Positions 46,506-59,189 of a DNA stretch of 64,000 nucleotides are shown in pieces. The translations under genes and the position numbers were made by a program. The notes under the pieces are model-generated. The model saw only the letters and a list, made by a program, of their open reading frames with translations, did no database searches and was not told the origin of the DNA. Source of the DNA: Amphiduros pacificus (lineage: Eukaryota > Annelida > Polychaeta > Phyllodocida > Hesionidae); NCBI GenBank assembly GCA_949316495.1, contig OX439008.1, positions 42,025,511 to 42,089,510 of the forward strand, written 5' to 3'. Within the stretch, counting starts at the first letter, position 1. Every line of letters begins with the position of its first letter.

Positions 46506-48080
46506 TAATAATAATAATAATAACGATTTATATAGCGCTAAATCAGACCAAGTCTGCTTGCAGCGCTTCATTAAGATAGTGTTTTCTGAATAGAAATGTT
46601 TTAAGTTTCTTCTTGAAAGTTTCAACAGTTTTAGTATTTTTCACTTCAAGGGGCAGCGCATTCCAGTTCCTTGGCGCATACGCCATGAAGGCCCTATCTC
46701 CATAAGATTTCATATTAGTCTTAGGTACTACGTATTCATTTTTATCATTAGATCGTAGTCCCATACCCAACTGTTTATATTCTAATAAATCAGACAAATA
46801 TTTTGGGGCAAAGCCATTTTGCACCTTCCATGTTAATAAAGATATTTTGAAATCAATCCTAGCTTTTACTGGCAACCAGTGGAGTTCCTTAAGTTTTTGC
46901 GTGATATGATCTCTCTTTTTGAGCTTCCCAACTACCCTCGCTGCAGCGTTCTGTAATTTTTGTAATTTGGCTAATTCACACTCAGGAAGACCCGCTAGAA
47001 GGGCATTTCCATAATCAAGGGAAGAAGTGACAAATGCATGAGCAAGGGTGTTGGCTGTTCCCTCATCTAAACAATTTCTTACTCTTGATAAATTTTTTAC
47101 ATGGAAGAAACCGTTTTTACACATTTTTCTGATTTGTGATTTCATAGATAGTTCTTGATCTAGGATAACCCCTAGATCCTTAACAGAATTTGATCTAGGG
47201 ATTCTAGTTTCCCCTACTAGAATATCTTCAGGTACATTTTTCTTTCTGAATTCACAGCTTTTACCACATAAAAGCATTTCTGTCTTTCCATCATTTATCT
47301 TCATCTTATTCTCTATCAAGAATTTTTTAACTTCTATAATACAATTTTCCATCTCCTTGCAGGACTTAACTCTAGTTTCTTCAGACTTAGGATCAATGGT
47401 GATGTAGAGTTGTGTGTCGTCAGCATAGATGTGATGCTTAAGACCATAGTTACCAATTATATCTGATAAAGGTTCCATATATGCCGTAAATAATAAAGGT
47501 CCCAAAACTGAGCCTTGCGGGACACCATATTTAATCTTAATATTATCAGATCTTTCACCATCTATTACAACACATTGTTTTCTATTAGACAAGTATGATC
47601 TAAACCATTTAAGGGCAGTTCCTGTGATACCACATCTTTTTTCCAGTCTATTTAGCAATATTCCATGATCAATAGTGTCAAAAGCCGCTGATAGATCAAG
47701 TAGTACTAGCATTACCGTTTTACCATCATCAATATCCATTAAGATGTCATTCTGCACTTTGAGTAATGCAGTTTCAGTACTATGGAACTCCTTATAGGCT
47801 GATTGAAATAGGCCTTGAATATCATTTCTAACCAGATGTCCCACAAACTGTTTAGCTACTGCTCTTTCTATTAATTTTGATAAGTAGGCCAGGTTCGAGA
47901 CTGGTCTATAATTCTTCTTTATCAATTCCAGGCCCAATTTCTTAATTAAGGGTCTAATGATGGCCATCTTCAGGTCATCAGGCATGTCTCCTAATGAGAT
48001 TGACTTCTTTGCAGATTCTTTAATTATTGTTTTGACTTCGGAATCACTTAACAATGTGAATTTTAATCTCCTAATTCATA
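46506..48080 (-). mobile_element. 5'-truncated CR1/L2-like LINE with open reverse transcriptase frame
   Basis: The minus-strand frame 48054-46543 (503 residues, no break) is a non-LTR reverse transcriptase. It opens with the NYRPVSNLAYLSKLIE region (48-63). It then has LVLLDLSAAFDTIDH (116-130), GVPQGSVLGPLLF (177-189), YADDTQLY (210-217), and the C-terminal HWLPVKARIDFKISLLTWKV typical of Jockey/CR1/L2 clades. The frame is open upstream to about 48078. The endonuclease half is missing, so the copy is 5'-truncated. The 3' tail reads gcgctatataaatcgtt and then an (ATT)n run (46507-46523 on the plus strand). The uninterrupted frame suggests recent insertion. Confidence 0.92.
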
Positions 48081-51000
48081 ACAAAACTGTTTGTTATGAA
48101 TAGTATAGACTTAAACTGTCCATATATAATATGGTTGAAGGTCAATAAAAAAGATCCCAAAGTTCATATAATGACACAAAACAAATTACAGGAAACTTGT
48201 CATATTTTGCACACAGCGTAAAATGCACTTTTAGAATAATGCATTATAGAATAATGCATTAACTACAAACATTATACCAAAGTTGTGTGACGGAGAATGA
48301 CGGAGAATCACTACAATAGGGACAGAATGCATACATAATATGAATATACCTTTCATCAATGGAATATTAAATTGATTGAAGAAACTTTCAAGTTATGATG
48401 TGGAAATATTCCTAAATATTTTGATATTCTACTGTAAACTTTGGATTATGACTTTGAGGTGACCTTGACATGAGGCTAACATTAATATATTTCCATTTTT
48501 TTCTAAACTGTAGCTTGGCTTGTGTATCGGGTATTTAAGGTATTACATAAACTCTTGGATTGAAATTATGAGCTTACTCTTGACAATTTACAATAGGATT
48601 GGGATTATAACATTGAAAAGGTCTTCACAAAAGATATTCTGATTTCATAACGGTTCCACATGTGCTTGTATCTGAGATATCTAATTTATCACAGCGATAC
48701 ATTATCTATGATAAATGGAACTCATGGAATTTTGAACAGTTTGTAACAAAATGAATGCTTTGATCTTGACTATTGAGCTATAAATGACATTGACTTTGGC
48801 AAAAGCTTTTCTGAACATGTAACTGTTACATAGGTACACACATGCACACATAATCCTCAACACTTCCACCCACGATTGTCAATGTTCCACTTCCTGTTTC
48901 CAAATACTTTTGATCATAATTTCTCAAATTGGCCTATCATCATGCCTAATACATCAATCAAAACCTGGAAATTTTCTAGATTCAAAATTATTTTAAAAAA
49001 ATCATCACAAGACCTTATTTGCATAACTTTACATAATGAATAAATACAAAAAAAATTACTTTTAAAGTAAAGTAAGAAATGGTATGATATTCTGATACTA
49101 CATAACATTTTAGGGTATTTTGATATTTCAAAGAAATTAATCGGACAAATATTAAGTGTGTAAAAAGCATTTGAAAAAAGGGGCGGAGCCTAAAATCGTA
49201 TTGAATTTAAGCTCCGACCACTATTTTGAATGACATTTAAGCAATAAATAATGTTTCGATTTTCACATATAAATTATGAAATCCAGCTAGAAATATATGC
49301 TCTTCCTCATAGAAACTTTAGATTTTAAGTTTCTGTAAAATTAAAAAAATCACATATTATAATGAGGTATCAACATGCTATGTGGGAAATCTTACTGAAT
49401 GATGAAATATCTTTTTTAATTGATAAAAGTCCTCATAATATCATAATATTTAGAGAACAAAATCCCACACTTACAAGGTTATGACTTAACCTTTGAACTT
49501 TAATGACCTTGTCAATAATAGTAATTGAGTGAGTAAAATATTTATTCAGCTAGTATGTGAATGCTAAATATGAATATCTTGACTCAATTAGGAAAGCATT
49601 GTCAATACATGTTAGTATTTTACATGACATTGTATTATAGCTAAATTATGATACCTTACACTTTCCTCTTTGTTTTGTATCATTTTGAAGATACATCAAT
49701 GTATAGACATACTTCAATGTATGTTAAGTTTGAACATATGATATAAATTGGCATGAAAACATTTCGCCACATTGTATATTATATGAAAAAAATTTTTTTG
49801 GTAATTTTGGAATCTATGTTTTTGGTACACAAAAAGGTACTTTGTGGACTTGGCCCGACTACCACATTCCATATAAGTCATATTCCATATAACCAGTTCA
49901 TATTACCCTGGATCCAGTGAGGGTCAGCGGGTTTATTTCCTCAGAAATATTTAAAGAGGTTGTTTTGATACCAAAATATGAAGCCGTGTATTACGTGCCT
50001 GAGAAAGGTTTTGCCTAGTCATTGTGTGAAATTTTCCATTTTCCTGATCTTTGCACCTTGCATTCAGATTGACGATTTTAAGATGCTATTGCTTAAATAA
50101 TAGTAAGAGGTAGTAAACAACTTTCAGAAGCAAGCACTAGTGTTGGCAAAATGACAAGGCATGTTTCGTTTCGTTGCACACCATTCAGAGATTCATGTTT
50201 TGGGCATAAGAGATGACACTGATAATGGAAGGTGTCTTATACTTCAAAGAACGGTCTACCTTTTCATCTAAAAGTCAATTCAGTTGTAATATTGACAGAC
50301 TCGTATTTAATGACAATTATGTATCTCTTGCATGAGACATCACAAAAGGCATAAATCTCATATGTATGCATGCCAGTCCTGATACTTCAATAGGAAAAAA
50401 TATATATTCACTCAATAATTGGAGGAAAAAATGACAAAATAATATATATCACAATTAAAAAGACCATTTGATATGTGTAAGAAATAAATTGGTTAAGAGA
50501 TATGTTTCACCTATTTCTGTAAAATATTGCTTTAAGGAATACAAAATATCATACAGAACCCAAAGTTTTGATTTTTGCCACCAACTTGGCCCCCATTGGA
50601 GTATGTATATTCAGTCTATAAAATATCATTTCTTATTTCTTGGAATTAAAAATGGTAAAAAGTCTTCCTGTCTTTTGTAAAAGCACACATACTCTTTATT
50701 TGCAATTTCTTCTAGTTTCGTCATATTAATGTTATCTACTTCCGGATACCTGTACAATGCCCATCCCCTGTCTGTTTGTCTGTATTTCATTCACCTGTGT
50801 CTGCCTGCCATCTGCCTGCCATCTGCATGCCATCTGCCTGTCATCTGTTCAGCTGTACCTTTAACCCTTATCTCTGTGCCCTGTCCAGTACACGAAGCTT
50901 TCCACAGCCAATTCTAGCTCTTTCACATGTGAAATTGAGACCTGCTTAGAGATCTTATTTTATATTCTCTATTTTTTCATCCCTCCCCTTTGTGATATAT

Positions 51001-51195
51001 CCAGTTCACCCACACATTTATAGATTACGGTAATTCATATATCTCTCCTTTTATAAAAACATAGTATTGCAACTGTATACCTTTCTTTGATAATTGAGAC
51101 TTTCTTTGATAATTGTGTCGAAGCGTTTTCCTGGAATTGCATACATGATGTTTGTTTAATTGATGATATTTTTCTCCAAACAAATGAGTGAAAAC
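48081..51195. other. Intergenic, no gene seen
   Basis: About 3.1 kb of AT-rich DNA. The only local structure is a small ctgcctgccat repeat (~50800-50845). Open frames here are short, lack splice context and resemble no protein I know. Confidence 0.55.
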
Positions 51196-51199
51196 ATAT

Positions 51200-52690
51200 G
51201 TGAGGGGTGATAGGTACTATGGGTAGGGACCTGTGTGTGAGAGATGATAGATACTATGGGTAGGGACCTGTGTGTGAGAAGTGATAGGTACTATGGGTAG
51301 GGACCTGTGTGTGAGAGGTGATAGGTACTATGGGTAGGGACCTGTGTGTGAGAAGTGATAGGTACTATGGGTAGGGACCTGTGTGTGAGAGATGATAGAT
51401 ACTATGGGTAGGGACCTGTGTGTGAGAAGTGATAGGTACTATGGGTAGGGACCTGTGTGTGAGAGATGATAGATACTATGGGTAGGGACCTGTGTGTGAG
51501 AGGTGATAGGTACTATGGGTAGGGACCTGTGTGTGAGGGGTGATAGGTACTATGGGTAGAGACCTGTGTGTGAGAAGTGATAGGTGCTATGGGTAGTGAC
51601 CTGTGTGTTAGAGATGATAGGTACTATGGGTAGGGACCTGTGTGTGAGAAGTGATAGGTACTATGGGTAAGGACCTGTGTGTTAGAGATGATAGTTACTA
51701 TGGGTAGTGACCTGTGTGTTAGAGATGATAGGTACTATGGGTAGTGACCTGTGTGTGAGAAGTGATAGGTACTATGGGTAAGGACCTGTGTGTTAGAGAT
51801 GATAGGTACTATGGGTAGTGACCTGTGTGTGAGAGGTGATAGGTACAATGGGTAGGGACCTGTGTGTTAGAGATGATAGGTACTATGGGTAGGGACCTGT
51901 GTGTGAGAAGTGATAGGTACTATGGGTAAGGACCTGTGTGTTAGAGATGATAGTTACTATGGGTAGTGACCTGTGTGTGAGAAGTGATAGGTACTATGGG
52001 TAAGGACCTGTGTGTTAGAGATGATAGTTACTATGGGTAGTGACCTGTGTGTTAGAGATGATAGGTACTATGGGTAGTGACCTGTGTGTGAGAAGTGATA
52101 GGTACTATGGGTAAGGACCTGTGTGTTAGAGATGATAGGTACTATGGGTAGTGACTTGTGTGTGAGAGGTGATAGGTACTATGGGTAGGGACCTGTGTGT
52201 TAGAGATGATAGGTACTATGGGTAGTGACCTGTGTGTGAGAAGTGATAGGTACTATGGGTAGGGACCTGTGTGTTAGAGATGATAGGTACTATGGGTAGG
52301 GACCTGTGTGTGAGAAGTGATAGGTACTATGGGTAGGGACCTGTGTGTTAGAGATGATAGGTACTATGGGTAGTGACCTGTGTGTGAGAAGTGATAGGTA
52401 CTATGGGTAGGGACCTGTGTGTTAGAGATGATAGGTACTATGGGTAGGGACCTATGTGTGAGAAGTGATAGGTACTATGGGTAGGGACCTGTGTGTTAGA
52501 GATGATAGGTACTATGGGTAGGGACCTGTGTGTGAGAAGTGATAGGTACTATGGGTAGGGACATGTGTGTGAGAGATGATAGGTACTATGGGTAGGGACC
52601 TGTGTGTGAGAAGTGATAGGTACTATGGGCAGAGACTTGTGAGAGTGTGAGAGGTGAGAGTTGATAGGTACAATGGGTAAGTACTATAAA
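51200..52690. repeat. 37-bp minisatellite, ~39 copies, partly dimeric
   Basis: The unit is gtgataggtactatgggtag plus ggacctgtgtgtgagaa. From about 51590 two forms alternate, one with gagaagtgat and one with tagagatgat, giving a 74-bp higher-order period. The right end decays (gagagtgtgagaggtgagag) before the next array. Confidence 0.96.
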
Positions 52691-53765
52691 GGACTGTGCG
52701 TGTGAGGTGATAGACCCTATGACTAGGAACTGTGCGTGTGAGGTGATAGACCCTATGACTAGGAACTGTGCGTGTGAGGTGATAGACCCTATGACTAGAG
52801 ACTGTGCGTGTGAGGTAATAGACCCTATGACTAGGGACTGTGCGTGTGAGGTGATAGACCCTATGACTAGAGACTGTGCGTGTGAGGTGATAAACCTTAT
52901 GACTAGGGACTGTGCGTGTGAGGTGATCGACCCTATGACTAGGGACTGTGTGTGAGAGGTGATAGACCCTATGACTAGGGACTGTGCGTGTGAGGTGATA
53001 GACCCTATGACTAGGGACTGTGTGTGAGAGGTGATAGACCATATGACTAGGGAATGTGCGTGTGAGGTGATAGACCCTATGACTAGAGACTGTGTGTGTG
53101 AGGTGATAGACCCTATGACTAGGGAATGTGCGTGTGAGGTCATAGACCCTATGACTAGGGACTGTGCGTGTGAGGTGATAGACCCTATGACTAGGGACTG
53201 TGCGTGTGAGGTGATAGACCCTATGACTAGGGAATGTGCGTGTGAGGTGATAGACCCTATGACTAGGGAATGTGCGTGTGAGGTGATAGACCCTATGACT
53301 AGGGACTGTGCGTGTGAGGTGATAGACCCTATGACTAGGGACTGTGCGTGTGAGGTGATAGACCCTATGACTAGAGACTGTGTGTGTGAGGTGATAGACC
53401 CTATGACTAGGGACTGTGCGTGTGAGGTGATAGACCCTATGACAAGGGACTGTGTGTGTGAGGTGATAGACCCTATGACTAGGGACTGTGCGTGTGAGGT
53501 GATAGACCTTATGACTAGAGACTGTGTGTGTGAGGTGATAGACCTTATGACTAGAGACTGTGCGTGTGAGGTGATAAACCTTATGACTAGGGACTGTGTG
53601 TGTGAGGTGATAGACCCTATGACTAGAGACTGTGTGTGTGAGGTGATAGACCCTATGACTAGAGACTGTGTGTGTGAGGTGATAGACCCTATGACTAGGG
53701 ACTGTGCGTGTGAGGTGATAGACCCTATGACTAGGGACTGTGTGTGTGAGGTGATAGACCCTGTT
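52690..53765. repeat. 36-bp minisatellite, ~30 copies, related to its neighbour
   Basis: The unit is gtgatagaccctatgactag plus ggactgtgcgtgtgag. It aligns with the 37-bp unit to its left (gtgatag, tatg, taggga, ctgtg in the same order). As 36 is a multiple of three, plus and minus frames stay open for hundreds of bases (IDPMTRDCACEV; SHRVYHLTRTVP). These are not considered genes. Confidence 0.96.
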
Positions 53766-54943
53766 GTTCAAGTCTCGCCCTTGTGAGGTTATGTTTGTAA
53801 TCTTTCAGTGGAGTCTTGTCCTGTGCCGTGTGATATCATCAAAGCACAACTCAATCACCTTGACTTTAGTGAATGAAAAGAAATGTAAATGTTATAAATA
53901 ATGAACGCCCTTGAAGCAGCTGATGTAACAGATAACAGCTGTTACGCAATTCAGGTAAATCAGTAAACCTTTTATGTAACAAACAATAGCGTATTTCAAA
54001 AAGACATGACGTGAACTGAAATACATTTTAGTTTGATCCAACCTAATCTAAGCCCTTTTTATGACCATTTTGATTATTAATGATGATGTTTCGATACTTT
54101 TACAAAGGTGCTAAAATGTATTTTTCTTATATAATCTCGATGTTATCTCCGTTTAGATGTGTCCATGGGTTGAATTGCTGGTAATGAAGTTGCTATTGAA
54201 GGAAATATTTCGATACCTTTTAATGGTGCCTGGAGGGTTGAACCGTTGCCTTGTAAATCTTTGAAAGGATGGGTTTTCATATCAAGGACCTGCGGTAGAA
54301 CCATATTTCGTACAAATAAAATAAGTATAAAAATGACGTATCACTAAATTTCTATCAAATTCAAACTCAAATTATACGGCTGCAAAGTCATGAATTGCAG
54401 ACACTGCAAATTTCATCTCACAGCTTAAACTGATTTTATTTTTATGATAAATTCTAATAAAATTATAATAAAACAAGTGGCCTGCATGCAAATCCACTGA
54501 CAAAAATAACAAAAACAAAAACAAAACAAAAAAAAAACAAAAACAAAAAAAACTGAAATTGAAATTAGATCATCAGAGCTTTGTTAAATTCATTGTGAAT
54601 ATCAATAACATGTTTACAAAAAGCTTTTTGTACTATATAATTTACACTTAAGTGTACTTTACAAAACAGACAGATTAGTAAGCCTGTTATGGCAGTGATA
54701 AATATTCGCATTTTAACTGACCTATTTAGGATTGATAGGATTACACATTTCCCAACATGGCTTACTAGTATCTGCCGACAGCTTTTAAGCCGTTTCAGAG
54801 AAACTTAATACACTGTTACCTGCTGGAAAATAGTTCATATTCAAAAGGATAATTTGATATTCAGAAGGTGTTGATTTATGTCAAATAAGATGTTTGTTCT
54901 ATCGAAAGTAAAGAGTATATGACAGAGTATATGAAAAGTTGTT
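53766..54943. other. Intergenic; holds dispersed segment Y copy 2 and an A/C-rich tract
   Basis: Segment Y (gtgcctggagggttgaaccg, ccttgtaaatcttt, atcaaggacctgcgg) is at ~54225-54300. An (aaaaac)n-like tract is at ~54500-54560. No exon found. Confidence 0.6.
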
Positions 54944-54949
54944 TTGAAT

Positions 54950-55972
54950 AATATGGGGACCTTGGGGGTGTATACTATGGGGACCTTGAGGGTGTATACT
55001 ATGGGGACCTTGAGGGTGTATACTATGGGGACCTTGGGGGTGTATACTATGGGGACCTGGGGGGTGTATACTATGGGGACCTGGGGGGTATATACTATGG
55101 GGACCTTGGGGGTGTTGCTATGGGGACCTTGGGGGTGTATACTATGGGGACCTTGGGGGTGTATACTATGGGGACCTTGGGGGTGTATACTATGGGGACC
55201 TTGGGGGTGTATACTATGGGGACCTTGGGGGTGTATACTATGGGGACCTTGGGGGTGTATACTATGAGGACCTGGGGGTGTATACTATGGGGACCTTGGG
55301 GGTGTATACTATGGGGACCTTGGGGGTGTATACTATGGGACCTTGGGGTGTATACTATGGGGACCTTGGGGGTGTATACTATGGGGACCTTGGGGGTGTG
55401 TACTATGGGGACCTTGGGGGTGTGTAATATGGGGACCTTGGGAGTGTATACTATGGGGACCTTGGGGGTGTATACTATGGGGACCTTGGGGGTGTATACT
55501 ATGGGGACCTTGGGGGTGTATACTATGGGGACCTTGGGGGTGTATACTATGGGGACCTTGGGGGTGTATACTATGGGGACCTTGGGGGTGTATACTATGG
55601 GGACCTTGGGGGTGTATACTATGGGGACCTTGGGGGTGTATACTATGGGGACCTTGGGGGTGTATACTATGGGGATCTTGGGGGTGTATACTATGGGGAC
55701 CTTGGGGGTGTATACTATGGGACCTTGAGGGTGTATACTATGGGGACCTTGGGGGTGTATACTATGGGGACCTTGGGGGTGTATACTATGGGGACCTTGG
55801 GGGTGTATACTATGGGGACCTTGTGGGTGTATACTATGGGGACCTTGGAGGTGTATACTATGGGGACCTTGGGGGTGTATACTATGGGGACCTTGGGGGT
55901 GTATACTATGGGGACCTTGGGGGTGTATACTATGGGGACCTCGGGGGTGTATACTATGGGGACATTGAAGGT
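54950..55972. repeat. 24-bp G-rich minisatellite, ~43 copies
   Basis: The unit is ggggaccttgggggtgtata plus ctat. The plus strand carries regularly spaced G4 and G5 runs (gaps of 5 and 10 bases). All frames stay open in stretches (MGTLGVYT) because 24 is a multiple of three. Single-base losses shift the frame. No evidence of real coding. Confidence 0.97.
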
Positions 55973-56024
55973 GTATATTTTCCGCTAATTTGTTTGTATC
56001 TAACTATTTTGATACACATGTGAC

Positions 56025-56052
56025 CAACGAGACTAGTCTTCTAGTCTCGTTG
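56025..56052. other. Perfect 12-bp hairpin
   Basis: caacgagactag and its exact reverse complement are separated by tctt. It sits about 50 bp to the right of the G-rich array. Too short on its own to name as an element. Confidence 0.9.
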
Positions 56053-56477
56053 ATGTGACTTATATCTTTACTTATTTGTTGTTGTACCCTCTTTCTAATC
56101 ATAAAAATGAAACGAAATATTTGACTCCGTGCCTATTGGCTGCTAAAATAAAGCTTGTACTGGGCGTGGTCCCTTAAAACTGTCAGTACAGGCCTGAATA
56201 GTAATAGTTTTATTGTTGTATTGCCAAAAACGTGTGTTAAATCATGAAACAACTTCTTTTGAGATATTTTGCTTAAACCTTTCAAACTCAATTCTTCATC
56301 TGTAAAATAAATCAGGAAATATTATATTACAAAGATGCCTTTAAGCCATAACTTTTATGCTGAGATCACAGATATATATGGTGGCCTTGAGTCATGCTTA
56401 TGCATGCACTTCTCTCCCAGGGCATATGAACTAATCCCGGGCATTGATGTTGGTCAAGATTTGATTCCCCTCCGCAC

Positions 56478-56640
56478 ACACACACACATAAACACACATA
56501 CACAACACACACATACACGCACACATACTCACTGACTCACATACACACACACACACGCTGACTCACTTACCCACACACTTACCCACACACATACACACAC
56601 ACATACTCACACATACACACACACTGGTGGGCAGTACTCT
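56478..56640. repeat. (CA)n-rich tract
   Basis: Interrupted cacacaca, cacatacac and actcac runs. Just to the right, ~56640-56830 is a local GC-rich patch (ccgcccaccgcgcacgtgct) in an AT-rich setting. It lies 300-480 bp upstream of the start codon at 57110 and might be a promoter-proximal island, which is only a guess. Confidence 0.85.
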
Positions 56641-57109
56641 CGCACCAAGCACCGCCTCCTCAGCGCATGCATACCGCCCACCGCGCACGTGCTCCAGGTA
56701 GGTGGACTCGAGAGAGCCCCACTCTGGACACTGCTCGCCCCCCCCCATAAATGGGGGAAGACCGGTGCCCGGCTAACGTGCCTGTGTGGGGGACCCATGT
56801 GAGCGAGGCGAGGTGAGGCCACCTTACATCCAAAGCCCTTGGTCCTTACTTCTCATAATCTGCAGTTGGATTCATCCTTCACACTTCAGCTGGCAGGCTC
56901 TGTCTGTATTTGTTTGACAGTTTGACTCAGGTGAACCTGACGTCTTGTTACTTACTTTCAACATTATCACAAGTTCACAACCATCAACCAACTGATATCA
57001 TCACATCACGCATGAGAAAATAACACCAGATAAACAAGATAATTTTTTTTAGTTATCTTCGAGACTCCATTTCTCAAAGCTTTTATTTACCTTAGTCAAT
57101 TAACATACA

Positions 57110-57257
57110 ATGGCTATAATAAAGTGGCAAGTGCTTGGAGTGTTGGAGAGCATGCTGCTACTGGGGTTCAGTGCTTTGATAGGGAGCGGTGAAGCAGGAG
57201 CCCACAAAGTCTCCACGCAAGGCTACAACCAAGACGACCTATGGAAGGCATCTTCCC
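57110..57257 (+). CDS. Probable first coding exon of a secreted or membrane protein
   Basis: ATG at 57110 opens a frame of 49 codons plus one base before a consensus donor (c|gtaagt at 57258). The start MAIIKWQVLGVLESM, then LLLGFSALIGSGEAGA, is a good signal peptide, followed by HKVSTQGYNQDDLWKASS. I do not recognise the protein, and no following exon is visible in the remaining 6.7 kb. A large first intron is therefore likely. The next exon must begin in phase 1. Confidence 0.5.
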
Positions 57258-57387
57258 GTAAGTACACGTAGTTATTCTTTGCCTGAAAGATTATATTGTT
57301 GCGATAATGAATCCATGCTATGGTACATTATAAATGCAGTGACACCAATGTACAGGGTAACCAGTGCCAATGAAGTAATGAAGTAAT

Positions 57388-58290
57388 GAAGTACCAATGT
57401 TGGGGAAAGCGACTGTGTAGTGATTAGGTACCAATGTTGGGGAACATAGACTATGAAGTGATTAAGTACCAATGTTGGGGAAAATAGAACATGAAGTGAT
57501 TAAGTACCAATGTATGGGAACATAGACTATGAAGTGATTAAGTACCAATGTTGGGGAAAATAGACTATGAAGTGATTAAGTACCAATGTTGGGGAAAATA
57601 GAATATGAAGTGATTAAGTACCAATGTTGGGGAAAATAGAATATGAAGTGATTAAGTACCAATGTTGGGGAAAATAGACTATGAAGTGATTAAGTACCAA
57701 TGTTGGGGAAAATAGAATATGAAGTGATTAAGTACCAATGTATGGGAACATAGACTATGAAGTGATTAAGTACCAATGTTGGGGAAAATAGAATATGAAG
57801 TGATTAAGTACCAATGTATGGGAACATAGACTATGAAGTGATTAAGTACCAATGTATGGGAACATAGACTATGAAGTGATTAAGTACCAATGTTGGGGAA
57901 AATAGACTATGAAGTGATTAAGTACCAATGTTGGGGAAAATAGACTATGAAGTGATTAAGTACCAATGTTGGGGAAAATAGACTATGAAGTGATTAAGTA
58001 CCAATGTTGGGGAAAATAGACTATGAAGTGATTAAGTACCAATGTTGGGGAAAATAGACTATGAAGTGATTAAGTACCAATGTTGGGGAAAATAGAATAT
58101 GAAGTGATTAAGTACCAATGTTGGGGAAAATAGAATATGAAGTGATTAAGTACCAATGTTGGGGAAAACAGAACATGAAGTGATTAAGTACCAATGTTGG
58201 GGAAAATAGAATATGAAGGGATTAAGTACCAATGTTGAGGAAAATAGAACATGAAGTGATCAAGTACCAATGTTGGGGAAAATAGCCTAT
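57388..58290. repeat. 38-bp minisatellite, ~23 copies
   Basis: The unit is gaagtgattaagtaccaatg plus ttggggaaaatagaatat, with variants tatgggaacatagac and agactat. It starts about 130 bp after the donor at 57258, so it is in the putative first intron. Confidence 0.96.
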
Positions 58291-58299
58291 GAAGTAGAA

Positions 58300-58725
58300 T
58301 AGTATCAATATGTAGGGTAATGTACCAATACGAGGATAGATAATCAATATGAGGATAGATAATCAAATTAGTTGTAGTACCAATATGAGGATAGACAATC
58401 AAATTAGTTGTAGTACCAATACGAGGATAGATAATCAAATTAGTTGTAGTACCAATACGAGGATAGATAATCAATATGAGGATAGAAAATCAAATTAGTT
58501 GTAGTACCAATATGAGGATAGATAATCAAATTAGTTGTAGTACCAATATGAGTACAGATAATCAAATTAGTTGTAGTACCAATACGAGGATAGATAATCA
58601 AATTAGTTGTAGTAGCAATATGAGTACAGATAATCAAATTAGTTGTAGTAGCAATATGAGTACAGATAATCAAATTAGTTGTAGTACCAATATGAGGATA
58701 GAAAATCAAATTAGTTATAGTGATA
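58300..58725. repeat. 36-bp minisatellite, ~11 copies
   Basis: The unit is gtagtaccaatatgaggata plus gataatcaaattagtt, with some 18-bp half units (caatatgaggatagataat). It shares agtaccaat with the array just to its left. Frames on both strands are open but repetitive (NQISCSTNMRID). Confidence 0.95.
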
Positions 58726-58860
58726 ATGTGATAATGTAAGGAAAAGGTCAAATTCAAAAGGAAAGTGTCAATATGAGGAAAATATTTCAATTTCTTAGGA
58801 TATTAAAATTCCCAACATATTTATTCATTTGCATACTTTGTCCCGGAACAAGTCTCAAGC

Positions 58861-59189
58861 AGCCTTAACATCACAAAACAATTAGTATATAATATACCAT
58901 AAGTTTGAACATCATCAGCATTTCCGTTTAATTATTTGGAATACTAATCGATTGTACTGTCAAACGTTGCATTGTGCAGTTTTACCAGTTTCTTCCCGGT
59001 ATTTTTGAAATTACTTTATTACAAATTACTGATGTATTCCTATGGTTTCAGGAATACTTTTATATTTTGAGGAAGCACAATGCAACGTTTGACAGTACAA
59101 TCGATCAGTATTCCAAATAATTAAACGGAAATGCTTATGATGTTCAAACTTATGGTATATTATATACTAATTGTTTTATGATGTTAAGG

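Noticed and set aside
52586-53786. Frames up to ~380 codons (HRVYHLTRTVPS; IDPMTRDCACEV)
   Set aside because: By-product of the 36-bp array; open on both strands at once.
54944-56023. Gly/Trp-rich frames (GPWGCILW; MGTLGVYT)
   Set aside because: By-product of the 24-bp array.
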